Shown piece after piece: positions 8,195-16,712 of a stretch of DNA of 24,495 nucleotides. Origin of the DNA: an uncultured Bacilli bacterium (GTDB lineage: Bacteria > Bacillota_I > Bacilli_A > RF39 > UBA660); assembly GCA_947625365.1 (NCBI GenBank), contig CANQNZ010000009.1, forward strand, positions 1 through 24,495, given 5' to 3'. Under the pieces are notes generated by a model that saw nothing but the letters and a program-made list of their open reading frames with translations, searched no databases and was not told the DNA's origin. The translations under genes and the position numbers were made by a program. Position 1 is the stretch's first letter; the number at the start of each line of letters is the position of its first letter.

Positions 8195-9388
8195 TTATTT
8201 TTTGGTTAATAAACAAATACTTTCTACATGATAAGTATAACTAAACATATCTGCAATATACACTTTTTTTACTTCATAATATTTATTTAAATCTTTTAAG
8301 TCTCGTGCTAAAGTCATTGGGTCACATGATATATAAATTATATCTTGAGGCAATAATTTTAAAATCGCTTCTTTTCCCGTTTTCGAAAGACCACTTCTGG
8401 GTGGGTCTAAAATAATTGTATCGATATTATCTTGAATAGCAAATAACACTTTATTGGCATCACCTAAACAAAATTCAATATTATTAGAGTTATTTATTTT
8501 TTTATTAATTAAAGCATTCTTTATGGCATTAGGTACTATTTCAATGCCATAAACTTTATTAGCCTTACCTGCCGCGATTATACCTAAAGTTCCTACCCCG
8601 CAGAATAAATCGGCTACAATACTGTGAGGTTTAATATTTTCAGATACTAAGGCAAATATTTTAGCAGTTATATAAGGATTAACTTGAAAGAAGGAATTAT
8701 AACTAACTTGAAATAATTTCTTATCAATAATTTCCATAAATTTATCTTCACCATAATAAATTTTATCATTAACAATTATACCCACTATTTTATGTTTTTT
8801 AGTTAAATAATCAATATCGATATGCTCAATATGTTGACTTTTTATATCTATAAGCAGTTCATTATTATAATTTGTCCTAATTATTACATCAGCATTTTCT
8901 AAATGCAAATATTTTATATCTTTAATAAATTTATTGATAGCATCTTGAGCTAGTAAACACTCATTAATTTCCACTAAACTATGAGTTTTACTTTCATAAA
9001 AACCAGCTTTTCCTTGCCATATTTTTAAAGATATTTTATTACGATAATTATAAGGACTAGGATTAGCTATAACATTTATTTTAACATCTAAATTGGCATA
9101 CTTTGATAATATTTCCGCTACTTTTTCTTGTTTAAACTTTAAAGTTTTTGCGTATTTTAAATGTTCTAAAGAACAACCACCACATTTTAAAAAATAAGGA
9201 CACGGATAATCGACTCTATCTTCACTTTTCTTTTTTAAATTAGTAATAGTAGCCACATTATATTTTAAAGTTTCTTTAATTATTTTATATTCTACTTCTT
9301 CATTAGGTAAAGCATAGTCAATAAAAGTAATTTTTGTATCATAAAAAATTCCGCGGCCAAAATGGTCAAGTTTTGTAATTATAGCCAT
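8195..9388 (-). CDS. rlmCD: 23S rRNA (uracil-C5)-methyltransferase, RlmCD/RumA type
   Basis: SAM-dependent m5U methyltransferase of the TrmA/RumA family; in Bacillus-type bacteria the enzyme of this kind modifies U747 and U1939 of 23S rRNA. The 397-residue protein has a TRAM-like N-terminus, an iron-sulphur cluster set (Cys63, Cys69, Cys72 in CPYFLKCGGC, plus Cys144), the SAM-binding motif DLFCGVGTLGI, the ILDPPRSG motif, catalytic Cys355 in YISCDPMTLARDL and the general base Glu389 in HVESI. All catalytic residues are intact. AGGTGATTTC precedes ATG 9388. I use the symbol by family; substrate choice (one or both uridines) cannot be read from sequence. Confidence 0.92.
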   Translation of the reverse strand: MAIITKLDHFGRGIFYDTKITFIDYALPNEEVEYKIIKETLKYNVATITNLKKKSEDRVDYPCPYFLKCGGCSLEHLKYAKTLKFKQEKVAEILSKYANLDVKINVIANPSPYNYRNKISLKIWQGKAGFYESKTHSLVEINECLLAQDAINKFIKDIKYLHLENADVIIRTNYNNELLIDIKSQHIEHIDIDYLTKKHKIVGIIVNDKIYYGEDKFMEIIDKKLFQVSYNSFFQVNPYITAKIFALVSENIKPHSIVADLFCGVGTLGIIAAGKANKVYGIEIVPNAIKNALINKKINNSNNIEFCLGDANKVLFAIQDNIDTIILDPPRSGLSKTGKEAILKLLPQDIIYISCDPMTLARDLKDLNKYYEVKKVYIADMFSYTYHVESICLLTKK

Positions 9389-9404
9389 GAAATCACCTAA
9401 ATTT

Positions 9405-9433
9405 ATCTTACCTTAGAAAATAGGTTTATGCAA
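9405..9433 (-). promoter_or_regulatory. Sigma-A promoter for rlmCD
   Basis: Minus strand: TTGCAT (9433-9428), 17-base spacer, TAAGAT (9410-9405), about 17 bases before the start. It is back to back with the promoter at 9443-9471. Confidence 0.65.
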
Positions 9434-9442
9434 GATTTTATC

Positions 9443-9471
9443 TTGGCAAATAAAATAAAATATGCTATGAT
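9443..9471 (+). promoter_or_regulatory. Sigma-A promoter (extended -10) for the 9498-9920 gene
   Basis: TTGGCA (9443-9448), 17-base spacer, TATGAT (9466-9471) with TGC directly before the -10. It is divergent from the rlmCD promoter. Confidence 0.7.
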
Positions 9472-9497
9472 ACTGACATTTGAAGGGGGATTTAAAT

Positions 9498-9920
9498 ATG
9501 CTTGATATAATTAACTATCTTTTAGATTATTTAGATTTAAAAGCTTCTATTTATTCTAATTTAATTATAGACGATAAAAAGCAAATAATTGGCTCTTTTT
9601 GGCAAGAAGAAAATATAACATATCTAGAATTATTTACCTTTTTACCCCTTAAAATAACGATAACAACAAATACTAAATATACCTCTTATATTCCTGGGGC
9701 TATTGATAGCCAAATTACTTATTACCAAATAAACTTTAATAGCGCCATAGAAAATTTTAATTTAATCATTAAAAATACGATATTATATACAATTTTTATA
9801 GATGATAAACAATATAAGTTAGCTATTTTTAAAAATGAAACTGTTCCTTCTAATAATAACTTTTCAAATTTAGCCAAAGAAAATCTAACGACTCTTCAAA
9901 GAAAATTACACTTTAATTAA
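9498..9920 (+). CDS. Protein of unknown function
   Basis: A 140-residue product from ATG 9498, with AAGGGGGA eight bases upstream. An in-frame TTG at 9480 lies before that ribosome site and is not preferred. No signal peptide or membrane segment. The central part is rich in beta strands (TYLELFTFLPLKITITTN, ILYTIFIDDKQYKLAIF) with a helical N-terminus, and there are no cysteines. I do not recognise a family. It has its own promoter and converges on the gene at 9913-11100, overlapping it by eight bases at the 3' ends, with no hairpin terminator between them. Confidence 0.7.
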   Translation: MLDIINYLLDYLDLKASIYSNLIIDDKKQIIGSFWQEENITYLELFTFLPLKITITTNTKYTSYIPGAIDSQITYYQINFNSAIENFNLIIKNTILYTIFIDDKQYKLAIFKNETVPSNNNFSNLAKENLTTLQRKLHFN

Positions 9921-11100
9921 TTTTTCTCTTAAGAGATTTAGTATTATTTAAAGTCATTAAATTTTCTACTTGCTCAAAAGTTAAACTTTCTAAATCTTGA
10001 TTACCCTTATTAATTAATTTTTGATATTTTTCAATTAAATTTATTAAATATCTGGAACAAAAATAAGTTTCTTTTATTATTTCCTTAAAACATTTTTCTT
10101 TATCTATTTCATGCCAGGTTAAACTTTGCTCCATTAACTGTGCTTCTTTAGGAGCATTTTGTTTATAACGTAATTGCCCTATTTGAAAAGAATAACTGTT
10201 TAATTTAGTGATATAACCATCGGTATCGACTATATTAAGGTAGGAAATATCATTTATTAAATCTTTCATATTAGCCACAAATTGAGAAATTACTTTAGGA
10301 TAAAGTTTAATAATAGTTAAAATATTTTTATAATTAGCAGATTGAAATGCAGTTAAAACCTCTTCTTTGCTCATGCCAGACTCGCGTTTTAAATAATCTA
10401 GGTCTGCTTGTTTAATTGGTAATAAAGAATTATAAAAACTTTCAAGGTCGGCAATGTGTTTATCTAACATATCAGGAAATAAGAAGGCTGAAGAAAATTC
10501 ATAATCTATAGGTAAAGCAACATCAATTATTTCTCCCTTTTCCCAGATTAAATTAACATTTTCATAATGATAATTTTGGTCTTGTCTTAAAATAGATAAT
10601 AATATTTGATATGCTATTTTTTCACCTAATTGTGGATTTTTACTAATAAAATCTGACTTTAAGATAAAAGAATAATCGTAAAATGCTTCACAATAATTAA
10701 TATAATTTGCAATGTTAACCGTAGGTTCTGGATGCTTTTGAAAATATTCATATATACTTACAAGCTTTTGCTCAGGTTTTGTAAGAAGTTTGACTATTGA
10801 ACCTTTATCATAATATTTCTCTTGTTGTTTGCTCATGCCATTTACAATTGCTAATCTATATTGAAAAGCTTCTTTCATAAAATAACTGCGCACTATATAA
10901 GACCAATACACCTCACTATAAGCAAACAAAGAAGTTGTATATGGTTTAGTTTTTGATAAAGGCTTAAATACATATTTTTCATGATTTATTTCGAAAATAG
11001 GAAAATATTTAGTACTTTTTACTTTACCTTTAGCACATGCCGTTAAGTTTCCTATCTTATTTTCAATATCTAAATTAATAACTTGATATAATCTATCCAT
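9913..11100 (-). CDS. Unknown protein, possibly a HipA/PI3K-like kinase fold
   Basis: A 395-residue cytoplasmic protein. An N-terminal YVFKPLSKTKPY followed by a helix with AYSEVYWSYI resembles the ATP-binding Lys/Glu pair of HipA-like and PI3/4-kinase-like proteins. Further on, a strand GSIVKLL is followed by DQNYHYENVNLIW and then IDVALPIDYEF, which resembles the catalytic DxxxxxN loop and the metal-binding D(Y/F)E of that fold. The C-terminal 150 residues are helical. The resemblance is by motif order only, and spacing differs from classic HipA. No antitoxin-like partner gene (HipB) is adjacent, so a toxin role is not supported. AGGTG precedes ATG 11100. Gene confidence is high, function confidence low. 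Confidence 0.8.
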   Translation of the reverse strand: MDRLYQVINLDIENKIGNLTACAKGKVKSTKYFPIFEINHEKYVFKPLSKTKPYTTSLFAYSEVYWSYIVRSYFMKEAFQYRLAIVNGMSKQQEKYYDKGSIVKLLTKPEQKLVSIYEYFQKHPEPTVNIANYINYCEAFYDYSFILKSDFISKNPQLGEKIAYQILLSILRQDQNYHYENVNLIWEKGEIIDVALPIDYEFSSAFLFPDMLDKHIADLESFYNSLLPIKQADLDYLKRESGMSKEEVLTAFQSANYKNILTIIKLYPKVISQFVANMKDLINDISYLNIVDTDGYITKLNSYSFQIGQLRYKQNAPKEAQLMEQSLTWHEIDKEKCFKEIIKETYFCSRYLINLIEKYQKLINKGNQDLESLTFEQVENLMTLNNTKSLKRKIN

Positions 11101-11121
11101 AATTTTTCACCTATGCCCTAT

Positions 11122-11151
11122 ATTATATAATGATACTGAATAAAAAAACAA
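11122..11151 (-). promoter_or_regulatory. Sigma-A promoter for the 9913-11100 gene
   Basis: Minus strand: TTGTTT (11151-11146), 18-base spacer, TATAAT (11127-11122). It overlaps the divergent sigma-G-type promoter of the ger operon, so the two may interfere. Confidence 0.6.
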
Positions 11152-11167
11152 TTAAAAATGCATATTA
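11137..11167 (+). promoter_or_regulatory. Sigma-G-type forespore promoter of the gerA-gerC-gerB operon
   Basis: TGAATA (11137-11142), 18-base spacer, CATATTA (11161-11167). This fits the known sigma-G pattern (-35 like TGnATA, -10 CATnnTA). It leaves a leader of about 30 bases that includes GGTGAG before ATG 11204. Germinant-receptor operons are typically made in the forespore under sigma-G, so both the motif and the context agree. Confidence 0.65.
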
Positions 11168-11203
11168 GTTTTATCTTTTGCCAAAAATAAAAATGGTGAG
11201 ATT

Positions 11204-12610
11204 ATGAACGAAATTGTTAAACGTTTACAAAAAGAATTTTTTTATAGTTCTGATTTAATAGTCAAAACAGTTAATGATATATATATAGTTTATTTAGAAA
11301 GTGTAGCTAGTAGTGATAGAATTAATGATTATGTTTTAAAAGAGTTATCAATAACAAATAAAAAAAATGCTCACAATCTCCAATCTTTAATTGCTGGTCC
11401 TAATACAAAACAAATTACTTCTTATGATGAATTAGAATTTTATTTAGGCAATGGTTTTGTTTTAATTATTTTTAATGAAACGGTATATGCTGTCGAAGTT
11501 AAAGCTGATATTAATAGAAGTATTACTACACCGGAAACTCAGCCCGCGATTTATGGACCTAAAGATGCCTTTAATGAAAATATCCAAAATAATTTAGGTT
11601 TAATTAAAAGAAGAATTAAATCCAACACTTTAATTAATGAAGATTTTATAATAGGCCGCAAGACTAAAACTAAAGTTAGTGTTTTATATTTAAACGATGT
11701 TGCTGAACAAGCAACCATTAAAAAAGTTAAAAAACAATTAAAAAGTATTGATATTGATGGCATTATAGATGCTGGTAATATTCATCAATTACTTGAAAAA
11801 GATAATAAATCACCATTTCCTACTATTAGAACTACAGAAAGACCAGATTATGCTGCCTCAAATTTACTAGAAGGTCGTATTATTATTCTGGTAGATACCT
11901 CCCCTTTTGCTTTAGTTTTACCAGTATTTTTTGTTGATTATATAAATCCTCAAGTCGACAATTATAGTAAAAGTATCAATATTAACTTTTTAAAAGTACT
12001 GCGTTTAGTATGTTTAATATTAACTATTTTAGTACCAGCTTTTTACGTAGCTATCATCAATTATAATCCTGAAGTTATTCCCTTAAACTTGCTGGTAAGC
12101 TTTGCTACCCAAAGAGATGGCGTGCCTTTTCCTGCTGCGGTGGAAGCTATTATTATGCTTTTAATTTGTGAAGTCTTAAGAGAAAGTGATATCCGTTTTC
12201 CCTCTTCCTATGGAAGTTCTATTTCTATCTTAGGGGCTTTAATTTTAGGAGAGTCTGCTGTAACCGCCGGTATAGTTTCCCCTATTATGATAATTGTTGT
12301 GGCTCTTACCTTTATTACAAGTTTAATTTTTACGGAGTTAGAGTTTATCAACTCTATTAGACATTTCCGTTTTTTATTTTTACTCGCAGCTTCCTTTTTT
12401 GGGCTGTTTGGCATTGTCATTGCGGGAGTAATATTTTTAACTCATTTATGCAATACAACCTCATATGATAAACCTTTTTCTTATCCTTTAGCACCATTTG
12501 ACCTTAATTATTTGCGTAAAGAGTTATTTCAAAAACCTAAAATTAAAGACCGTTTGCGCAGTAAAATGTTAACTAATAAAAATTATATTAGTCAGGGGGA
12601 AAATAAATAA
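11204..12610 (+). CDS. Spore germinant receptor subunit A (GerA family)
   Basis: Integral inner-membrane subunit of a germinant receptor, which detects nutrients and starts germination. At 468 residues it has the family architecture: a soluble N-terminal region (1-225, two alpha/beta subdomains), then PFPTIRTTERPD, LLEGRIIILVDTSPFALVLP, and a membrane part of about five helices. The most conserved segments are visible: QRDGVPFPAAVEA, LLICEVLRESDIRFPSS and GSSISILGALILGESAV. The C-terminal tail is basic. GGTGAG lies upstream of ATG 11204. It is first in a three-gene operon with overlapping ends (TAATG with gerC), the standard A-C-B set. The ligand cannot be inferred, so no specific symbol (gerAA, gerKA and so on) is given. 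Confidence 0.95.
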   Translation: MNEIVKRLQKEFFYSSDLIVKTVNDIYIVYLESVASSDRINDYVLKELSITNKKNAHNLQSLIAGPNTKQITSYDELEFYLGNGFVLIIFNETVYAVEVKADINRSITTPETQPAIYGPKDAFNENIQNNLGLIKRRIKSNTLINEDFIIGRKTKTKVSVLYLNDVAEQATIKKVKKQLKSIDIDGIIDAGNIHQLLEKDNKSPFPTIRTTERPDYAASNLLEGRIIILVDTSPFALVLPVFFVDYINPQVDNYSKSININFLKVLRLVCLILTILVPAFYVAIINYNPEVIPLNLLVSFATQRDGVPFPAAVEAIIMLLICEVLRESDIRFPSSYGSSISILGALILGESAVTAGIVSPIMIIVVALTFITSLIFTELEFINSIRHFRFLFLLAASFFGLFGIVIAGVIFLTHLCNTTSYDKPFSYPLAPFDLNYLRKELFQKPKIKDRLRSKMLTNKNYISQGENK

Positions 12611-13680
12611 TGAAAAAAATATGTTTAATATTAATAGCTTTATTATTATTTACAGGATGTTATGATTACACTGAATTAAATGATACAGCCATTATATCCG
12701 CAATTAGTGCCTCCTACAAAAATAAAAAATATGAAATAACTTTTGAAATTATTATTTTGCAAAAAGATGATGCTGGAAATCAAAAAGAATCAAAAACCAT
12801 GCTTGTCACCGGTACAGGCGAAAATCCTGCAAAAGCTTTTAATAATACTATTGGCAAAGTGGATAAAAAAGTTATTTTTAATCATTTACAGGTAGTTTTA
12901 TTAGATGAAAGTCTCGTCAAAAATAAAGGAATAAAACATTTATCTAATTATTTATTCCGCGATATTCATATCTCTAATAATTTTTATTATATTATTGCAA
13001 AAGATGTAGAAGCCAAAAAAATATTAAATACTAAAATAAAAAATGAGCCGGTCGTATCTAATGCTCTAATTGGTTTATTTAAAAATCAAAATGATACAGA
13101 AATGTTTGATTTAAAAAATGAATTTGATTATTTATATGCGCAGATGAAAGAGGGAAAAAAAGATATCCTCATTCCTTCCGTTACTTTAGAAAATCAAAAA
13201 ATAGCATTAGGAACATCGGGGGTATTTATTAAAGATAAATTAACTGGATATTTAACTAAAAGGGAGTCTCAAACTTATAATATTTTAAATAGCAAAGTAG
13301 AAAACGCTTTATTCAGTAAAGAAAACATAGCCATTTCTCTTTATAAAAATTCTTCTAAAATAAAACTTAAAAATAATACCGTTTATATTAATGTAAATGC
13401 CGAGGCTTTAATTCGCTGTTTAAATGAAGATTATGTTTTAAGAACTGGCAAAATAAATAAAAAATTATCTAAAGATTTTGCTAAGATGATTAAAAAAGAC
13501 ATAAAAAAATTAGTGGAAAAATCTTTAGAAACAAATAGTGACTTTTTAGGTATTAGAAATTTATATTATCGTACCTATCCCCAAAAATATAATAAAAATA
13601 TCTGGAAAAATTTAAATTATAAAATTCAAGTTAATCTAGAAGTTAATCGTAATGGACAAGCATTTGAGGTGATAAATTGA
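12610..13680 (+). CDS. Spore germinant receptor lipoprotein subunit C (Ger(x)C)
   Basis: Lipoprotein subunit of the germinant receptor, anchored on the outer face of the spore inner membrane. The 356-residue product begins MKKICLILIALLLFTGC, a type II signal peptide with lipobox FTGC (Cys17). Conserved GerC features follow: YDYTELNDTAIISAIS, the VTGTGENPAKAFNN segment, and a strand with LFRDIHISNNFYYIIAKD. The C-terminus carries the alpha/beta region with KMIKKDIKKLVEKSLETNSDFLGI. AGGGGG lies upstream; the ATG overlaps the gerA stop by one base. A second cysteine (in ALIRCLNED) is noted but has no known role. Confidence 0.93.
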   Translation: MKKICLILIALLLFTGCYDYTELNDTAIISAISASYKNKKYEITFEIIILQKDDAGNQKESKTMLVTGTGENPAKAFNNTIGKVDKKVIFNHLQVVLLDESLVKNKGIKHLSNYLFRDIHISNNFYYIIAKDVEAKKILNTKIKNEPVVSNALIGLFKNQNDTEMFDLKNEFDYLYAQMKEGKKDILIPSVTLENQKIALGTSGVFIKDKLTGYLTKRESQTYNILNSKVENALFSKENIAISLYKNSSKIKLKNNTVYINVNAEALIRCLNEDYVLRTGKINKKLSKDFAKMIKKDIKKLVEKSLETNSDFLGIRNLYYRTYPQKYNKNIWKNLNYKIQVNLEVNRNGQAFEVIN

Positions 13681-14732
13681 TAACTAAAAAACAATATCAA
13701 ATATTAAGTTTTTTCTTAACTCGTTCGTTATTTTTCGGTCTAGGAATAACCAAAATATTTAATTTAAGTAAAAACGATGCCTGGATTAGTGGTATTTTAG
13801 GCACCGTTTTAGGTCTAATAGCTATTAGTTTTATTTACTTTATCAAAAAAGATAATCCTAATTTTAGCAAGAGATTAAATCAAGGAATTTTGGGAATGAT
13901 TACTAAAATAGTAATATTATTATTAGCTTCTTTTTGCTTACACGATGTAATCTTATCTTTAACTACTATGACTTCATCATTCTTGCTTCCTTTAACTCCT
14001 GCTTTAGTAATTGCTATTGCTATTGTTATTACTATTATTTATGGTAATTATAATGGCGTAGCCTCTTTTAGTAAAGTAGCAGAAATATTATTGCCTATTA
14101 GTCTTTTAATCTTTACATTTAAAGTTGTTTCCAGTTTAATTATTACCGACTATAATAATTTTTTACCCTTTCTTTATGGTCATAAATTAGGAATATTAAA
14201 AGCTAGTCTCGTTTATGCTTTACTTAGTGCAACACCTTCGTTTCTTTTAATTAATATTGATAAAGTAAATCTTACATATAAACAGTCAATTATGGGTTAC
14301 TTAATCGGTAGTCTTACCATTATTTTAACGTTAATTTCTGTTAATGGTGTTTTAGGTCCTACTCTGGCTAATATCTTACGTTTTCCGGAATATATGACTT
14401 TAAAAAAATTACGTATTTATAATTTTGTAGAAAATATCGAAAATATTTTAACTTTCACTTGGTTATTTGATTTAATTGTCTTAGGATTTATAAGTGCCTA
14501 CAATATTAAAAAAATATTTAAAATGAGCATTCCCGCTAAAATACCTGCAAGTATTACCTATCTTATATGGCTTTGTTTAATTATGCTAATTGGGGTATTT
14601 GTATTTAATAAACATTATTACTATGCTTTAGATTTATATAATTTAGAATGTTATATTTTAGGAAGTTTTATGTTCATCTGCTCAATAATGACTTTAATCT
14701 TAAAATTGCGGTCAAAAAAATATAGTCGCTAA
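13677..14732 (+). CDS. Spore germinant receptor permease-like subunit B (GerB family)
   Basis: The third receptor subunit, an amino-acid permease-like (APC superfamily) membrane protein that binds the germinant. At 351 residues it is normal for GerB, with about ten hydrophobic segments across the whole chain. The N-terminal QYQILSFFLTRSLFFGLGI and SKNDAWISGILGTVLGLI match the first conserved region of spore permeases (usually Q..f.ll....G...l, then DaWls.ll). The start is TTG 13677, preceded by a perfect GAGGTGAT at the right distance; no ATG is available. TTG overlaps the gerC TGA (TTGA), so translation is coupled. The operon ends at the hairpin at 14717-14745. Confidence 0.93.
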   Translation: MITKKQYQILSFFLTRSLFFGLGITKIFNLSKNDAWISGILGTVLGLIAISFIYFIKKDNPNFSKRLNQGILGMITKIVILLLASFCLHDVILSLTTMTSSFLLPLTPALVIAIAIVITIIYGNYNGVASFSKVAEILLPISLLIFTFKVVSSLIITDYNNFLPFLYGHKLGILKASLVYALLSATPSFLLINIDKVNLTYKQSIMGYLIGSLTIILTLISVNGVLGPTLANILRFPEYMTLKKLRIYNFVENIENILTFTWLFDLIVLGFISAYNIKKIFKMSIPAKIPASITYLIWLCLIMLIGVFVFNKHYYYALDLYNLECYILGSFMFICSIMTLILKLRSKKYSR

Positions 14733-14745
14733 ATGACTATATTTT
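14714..14745. terminator. Bidirectional terminator between the ger operon and tsf
   Basis: A perfect 11-bp stem (14717-14727 with 14735-14745, 7-base loop). On the minus strand a run of seven T follows, strong for tsf. On the plus strand it is followed by only ATTTA, weaker for gerB. Confidence 0.8.
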
Positions 14746-15619
14746 ATTTACCTTTAATTTGGTTCATAACTTCTTCAGCAAAGTTTTCTTCTCTTTTTTC
14801 CATTCCTTCGCCAACTTCATAACGAACCATTGTTTTAAGTTCACTATTATTGTTTTTTAAATAAGTTGTGACATCAATATCTCCATCTTTAATAAATGCT
14901 TGATTAGCAAGACAGATTTCTTTAAAGAATTTATTAATACGGCCAGCTACCATTTTTTCAGCAATATCAGCAGGTTTGCCTTCTTCCATAGCTTGAGCTT
15001 TTAATACTTCTCTTTCTTTTTCTACAACTTCTTCTGGAACATCTTCTTTAAATACATATTGTGGTTTCATCGCAGCAGCTTGCATTGCTACTTCTTTAGC
15101 GATTTCTTCATTACCACCTTTAATAACAGTTAATGCGGCAATCTTACCACCCATATGTAAGTAAGCTCCAAAATTATCAGTATCTTCTTTATTGATAACA
15201 GCAATTCTTCTTAAAGATAGCTTTTCACCAATTTTGGCAGTTTTCGCTACAATTAAATCATTAACTGTTCCTTCTTCAACTTTTAATTCTAAAGCTTCTT
15301 CTACAGTAGTAGCATCACTTTCTAAAATGGCTTTACCAATAGTATCTATCATTTCTTTAAATTCTGTGTTTTTAGAAACAAAGTCAGTTTCAGAGTTAAC
15401 TTCTAAAACAACGGCTTTATTATCTTTAACAAAAATATTTGCTAAACCTTCCGCAGCAATACGAGAACTCTTCTTACTAGCTTTCGCAAAACCTTTTTCT
15501 CTTAACCAATCTGTAGCAGCTGCCATATCACCATTACATTCGCTTAAAGCCTTTTTACAATCCATCATTCCGGCTCCAGTTGCTTCGCGAAGTTCTTTTA
15601 CGTCTTTGGCACTAATCAT
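14744..15619 (-). CDS. tsf: Translation elongation factor Ts
   Basis: Nucleotide exchange factor for EF-Tu. The 291-residue protein has the N-terminal UBA-like domain (KELREATGAGMMDCKKALSE, about 8-27, the classic EF-Ts signature), then SETDFVSKN near residue 77, which contacts EF-Tu, and the two dimerisation subdomains with a coiled-coil-like insertion. Length is typical of Firmicutes. It lies 15 bases downstream of the rpsB stop, in the universal rpsB-tsf order, with a strong terminator after it. An open frame on the opposite strand at its start region is a codon-bias shadow. Confidence 0.97.
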   Translation of the reverse strand: MISAKDVKELREATGAGMMDCKKALSECNGDMAAATDWLREKGFAKASKKSSRIAAEGLANIFVKDNKAVVLEVNSETDFVSKNTEFKEMIDTIGKAILESDATTVEEALELKVEEGTVNDLIVAKTAKIGEKLSLRRIAVINKEDTDNFGAYLHMGGKIAALTVIKGGNEEIAKEVAMQAAAMKPQYVFKEDVPEEVVEKEREVLKAQAMEEGKPADIAEKMVAGRINKFFKEICLANQAFIKDGDIDVTTYLKNNNSELKTMVRYEVGEGMEKREENFAEEVMNQIKGK

Positions 15620-15634
15620 TTTAACCCTTCTTTC

Positions 15635-16570
15635 TTAACTTAATGTTTTAATTAATTCATCTTTTTTCATAGTAGAATAACCTTTTATTCCTTTTTCTTT
15701 AGCTATTGCTTTTAATTCAGTCAAAGTTTTACTGCTTAAATCTTCTTTAACCTTTTTTTCTTCTTTTATTTCAGTTTTTGTTTCAATTTTTTCTTCTTTT
15801 ACTTCTTTTGGTGTTTCATTCATATCTGGCATTTTAGTTTCTTTTTTACCTTTTTTATCTTCTTCAGTTACATAATCTACCATTTCTAAACCATTAGCTT
15901 CACAAATGGCATTATTTAATACACCAAGTACTAATTTAACTGAACGAACAGCATCATCATTACCAGGAATAACATAATCAACGTCATCTGGGTCACAGTT
16001 TGTATCTACAATACCAAATACAGGAATATTTAATTTTCTAGCTTCTCTAATAGCATTAATTTCCTTTTTAGGGTCAACTATTATCATAGCTTGTGGTAAT
16101 TTATTCATTTCTCTAATACCACATAAAACTTTATTTAATTTTTCATATTCTTTCTTTAGACCTATTACTTCTTTTTTAGGAAGAACATCAAATGTTCCAT
16201 TTTCTTCCATTTTTTCAATTTCTTCTAAACGTTTAACTCTTCTACGAATAGTTCTAAAATTGGTAAGTGTACCTCCAAGCCATCTTTCTGTAACATAAAA
16301 AGATTTAGAACGTAACGCTTCTTCTTTACTAGCTTCACTAGCTTGTTTTTTTGTTCCTACAAAAAGGAAAGTACCTCCATTTGTAGCAATTTCTTTGATG
16401 GCAGCATAGGCTTTTTCAATGCACTCTACTGTCTTTTGTAAATCGATAATGTAAATATCATCTCTTGTTGTAAAAATATATTCTTTCATTTTGGGATTCC
16501 ATCTTTTAGTTTGATGACCAAAATGAACTCCAGCTTCTAATAAGTAACTCATAGAAACTACGGCTTCCAT
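15635..16570 (-). CDS. rpsB: Ribosomal protein uS2 with a C-terminal Rho-N/SAP-like extension
   Basis: Small-subunit protein S2. From ATG 16570 (AAGGAGG upstream) the 311-residue product starts MEAVVSMSYLLEAGVHFGHQ, followed by RWNPKM, IDLQKT, WLGGTLTNF and VDPKKE, all standard S2. The S2 fold ends near residue 230 (CEANGLEMVDYV). Then comes a charged linker of about 45 residues, rich in Lys and Glu, and a final 34-residue helix-turn-helix-like module, LSSKTLTELKAIAKEKGIKG then STMKKDELIKTL. That module resembles the Rho N-terminal/SAP motif, a nucleic-acid-binding fold. Typical bacterial S2 is 230-260 residues, so the tail is unusual. The frame extends upstream to 16621, but that part is the structured leader. 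Confidence 0.96.
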   Translation of the reverse strand: MEAVVSMSYLLEAGVHFGHQTKRWNPKMKEYIFTTRDDIYIIDLQKTVECIEKAYAAIKEIATNGGTFLFVGTKKQASEASKEEALRSKSFYVTERWLGGTLTNFRTIRRRVKRLEEIEKMEENGTFDVLPKKEVIGLKKEYEKLNKVLCGIREMNKLPQAMIIVDPKKEINAIREARKLNIPVFGIVDTNCDPDDVDYVIPGNDDAVRSVKLVLGVLNNAICEANGLEMVDYVTEEDKKGKKETKMPDMNETPKEVKEEKIETKTEIKEEKKVKEDLSSKTLTELKAIAKEKGIKGYSTMKKDELIKTLS

Positions 16571-16596
16571 AATCATTCCTCCTTCGTTATTACATC

Positions 16597-16660
16597 TGCT
16601 TAGTTCAACTTTATATCTCACTAATTTTTAGCACTCGAGATATAAATCCCTAAACATGTC
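16597..16660 (-). promoter_or_regulatory. Structured leader of the rpsB-tsf operon
   Basis: The leader of about 110 bases contains a perfect 9-bp stem, TTATATCTC (16645-16637) with GAGATATAA (16619-16611), topped by an inner 4-bp CTAA/TTAG stem. S2 operons are autoregulated through leader RNA in several bacteria, so this is a reasonable candidate site. The RNA class is not identified and the regulatory role is inferred. Confidence 0.5.
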
Positions 16661-16683
16661 TATTTGACTAACAAGCCAAATCT

Positions 16684-16712
16684 ATTCTATCAAAAAAAAT
16701 ATGCATAAACAA
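16684..16712 (-). promoter_or_regulatory. Sigma-A promoter of rpsB-tsf
   Basis: Minus strand: TTGTTT (16712-16707), 17-base spacer, TAGAAT (16689-16684), about 114 bases before the start codon, which leaves room for the structured leader. Confidence 0.7.

Noticed and set aside
11160..11189. A sigma-F-like promoter (GCATA, 15 bases, GCCAAAAATA) before gerA
   Set aside because: The transcript would start inside the ribosome site, leaving no usable leader. The sigma-G-type boxes 20 bases upstream fit better.
15192..15638. Plus-strand open frame opposite tsf
   Set aside because: It is antisense to conserved EF-Ts sequence, has no ribosome site, and is a codon-bias shadow.
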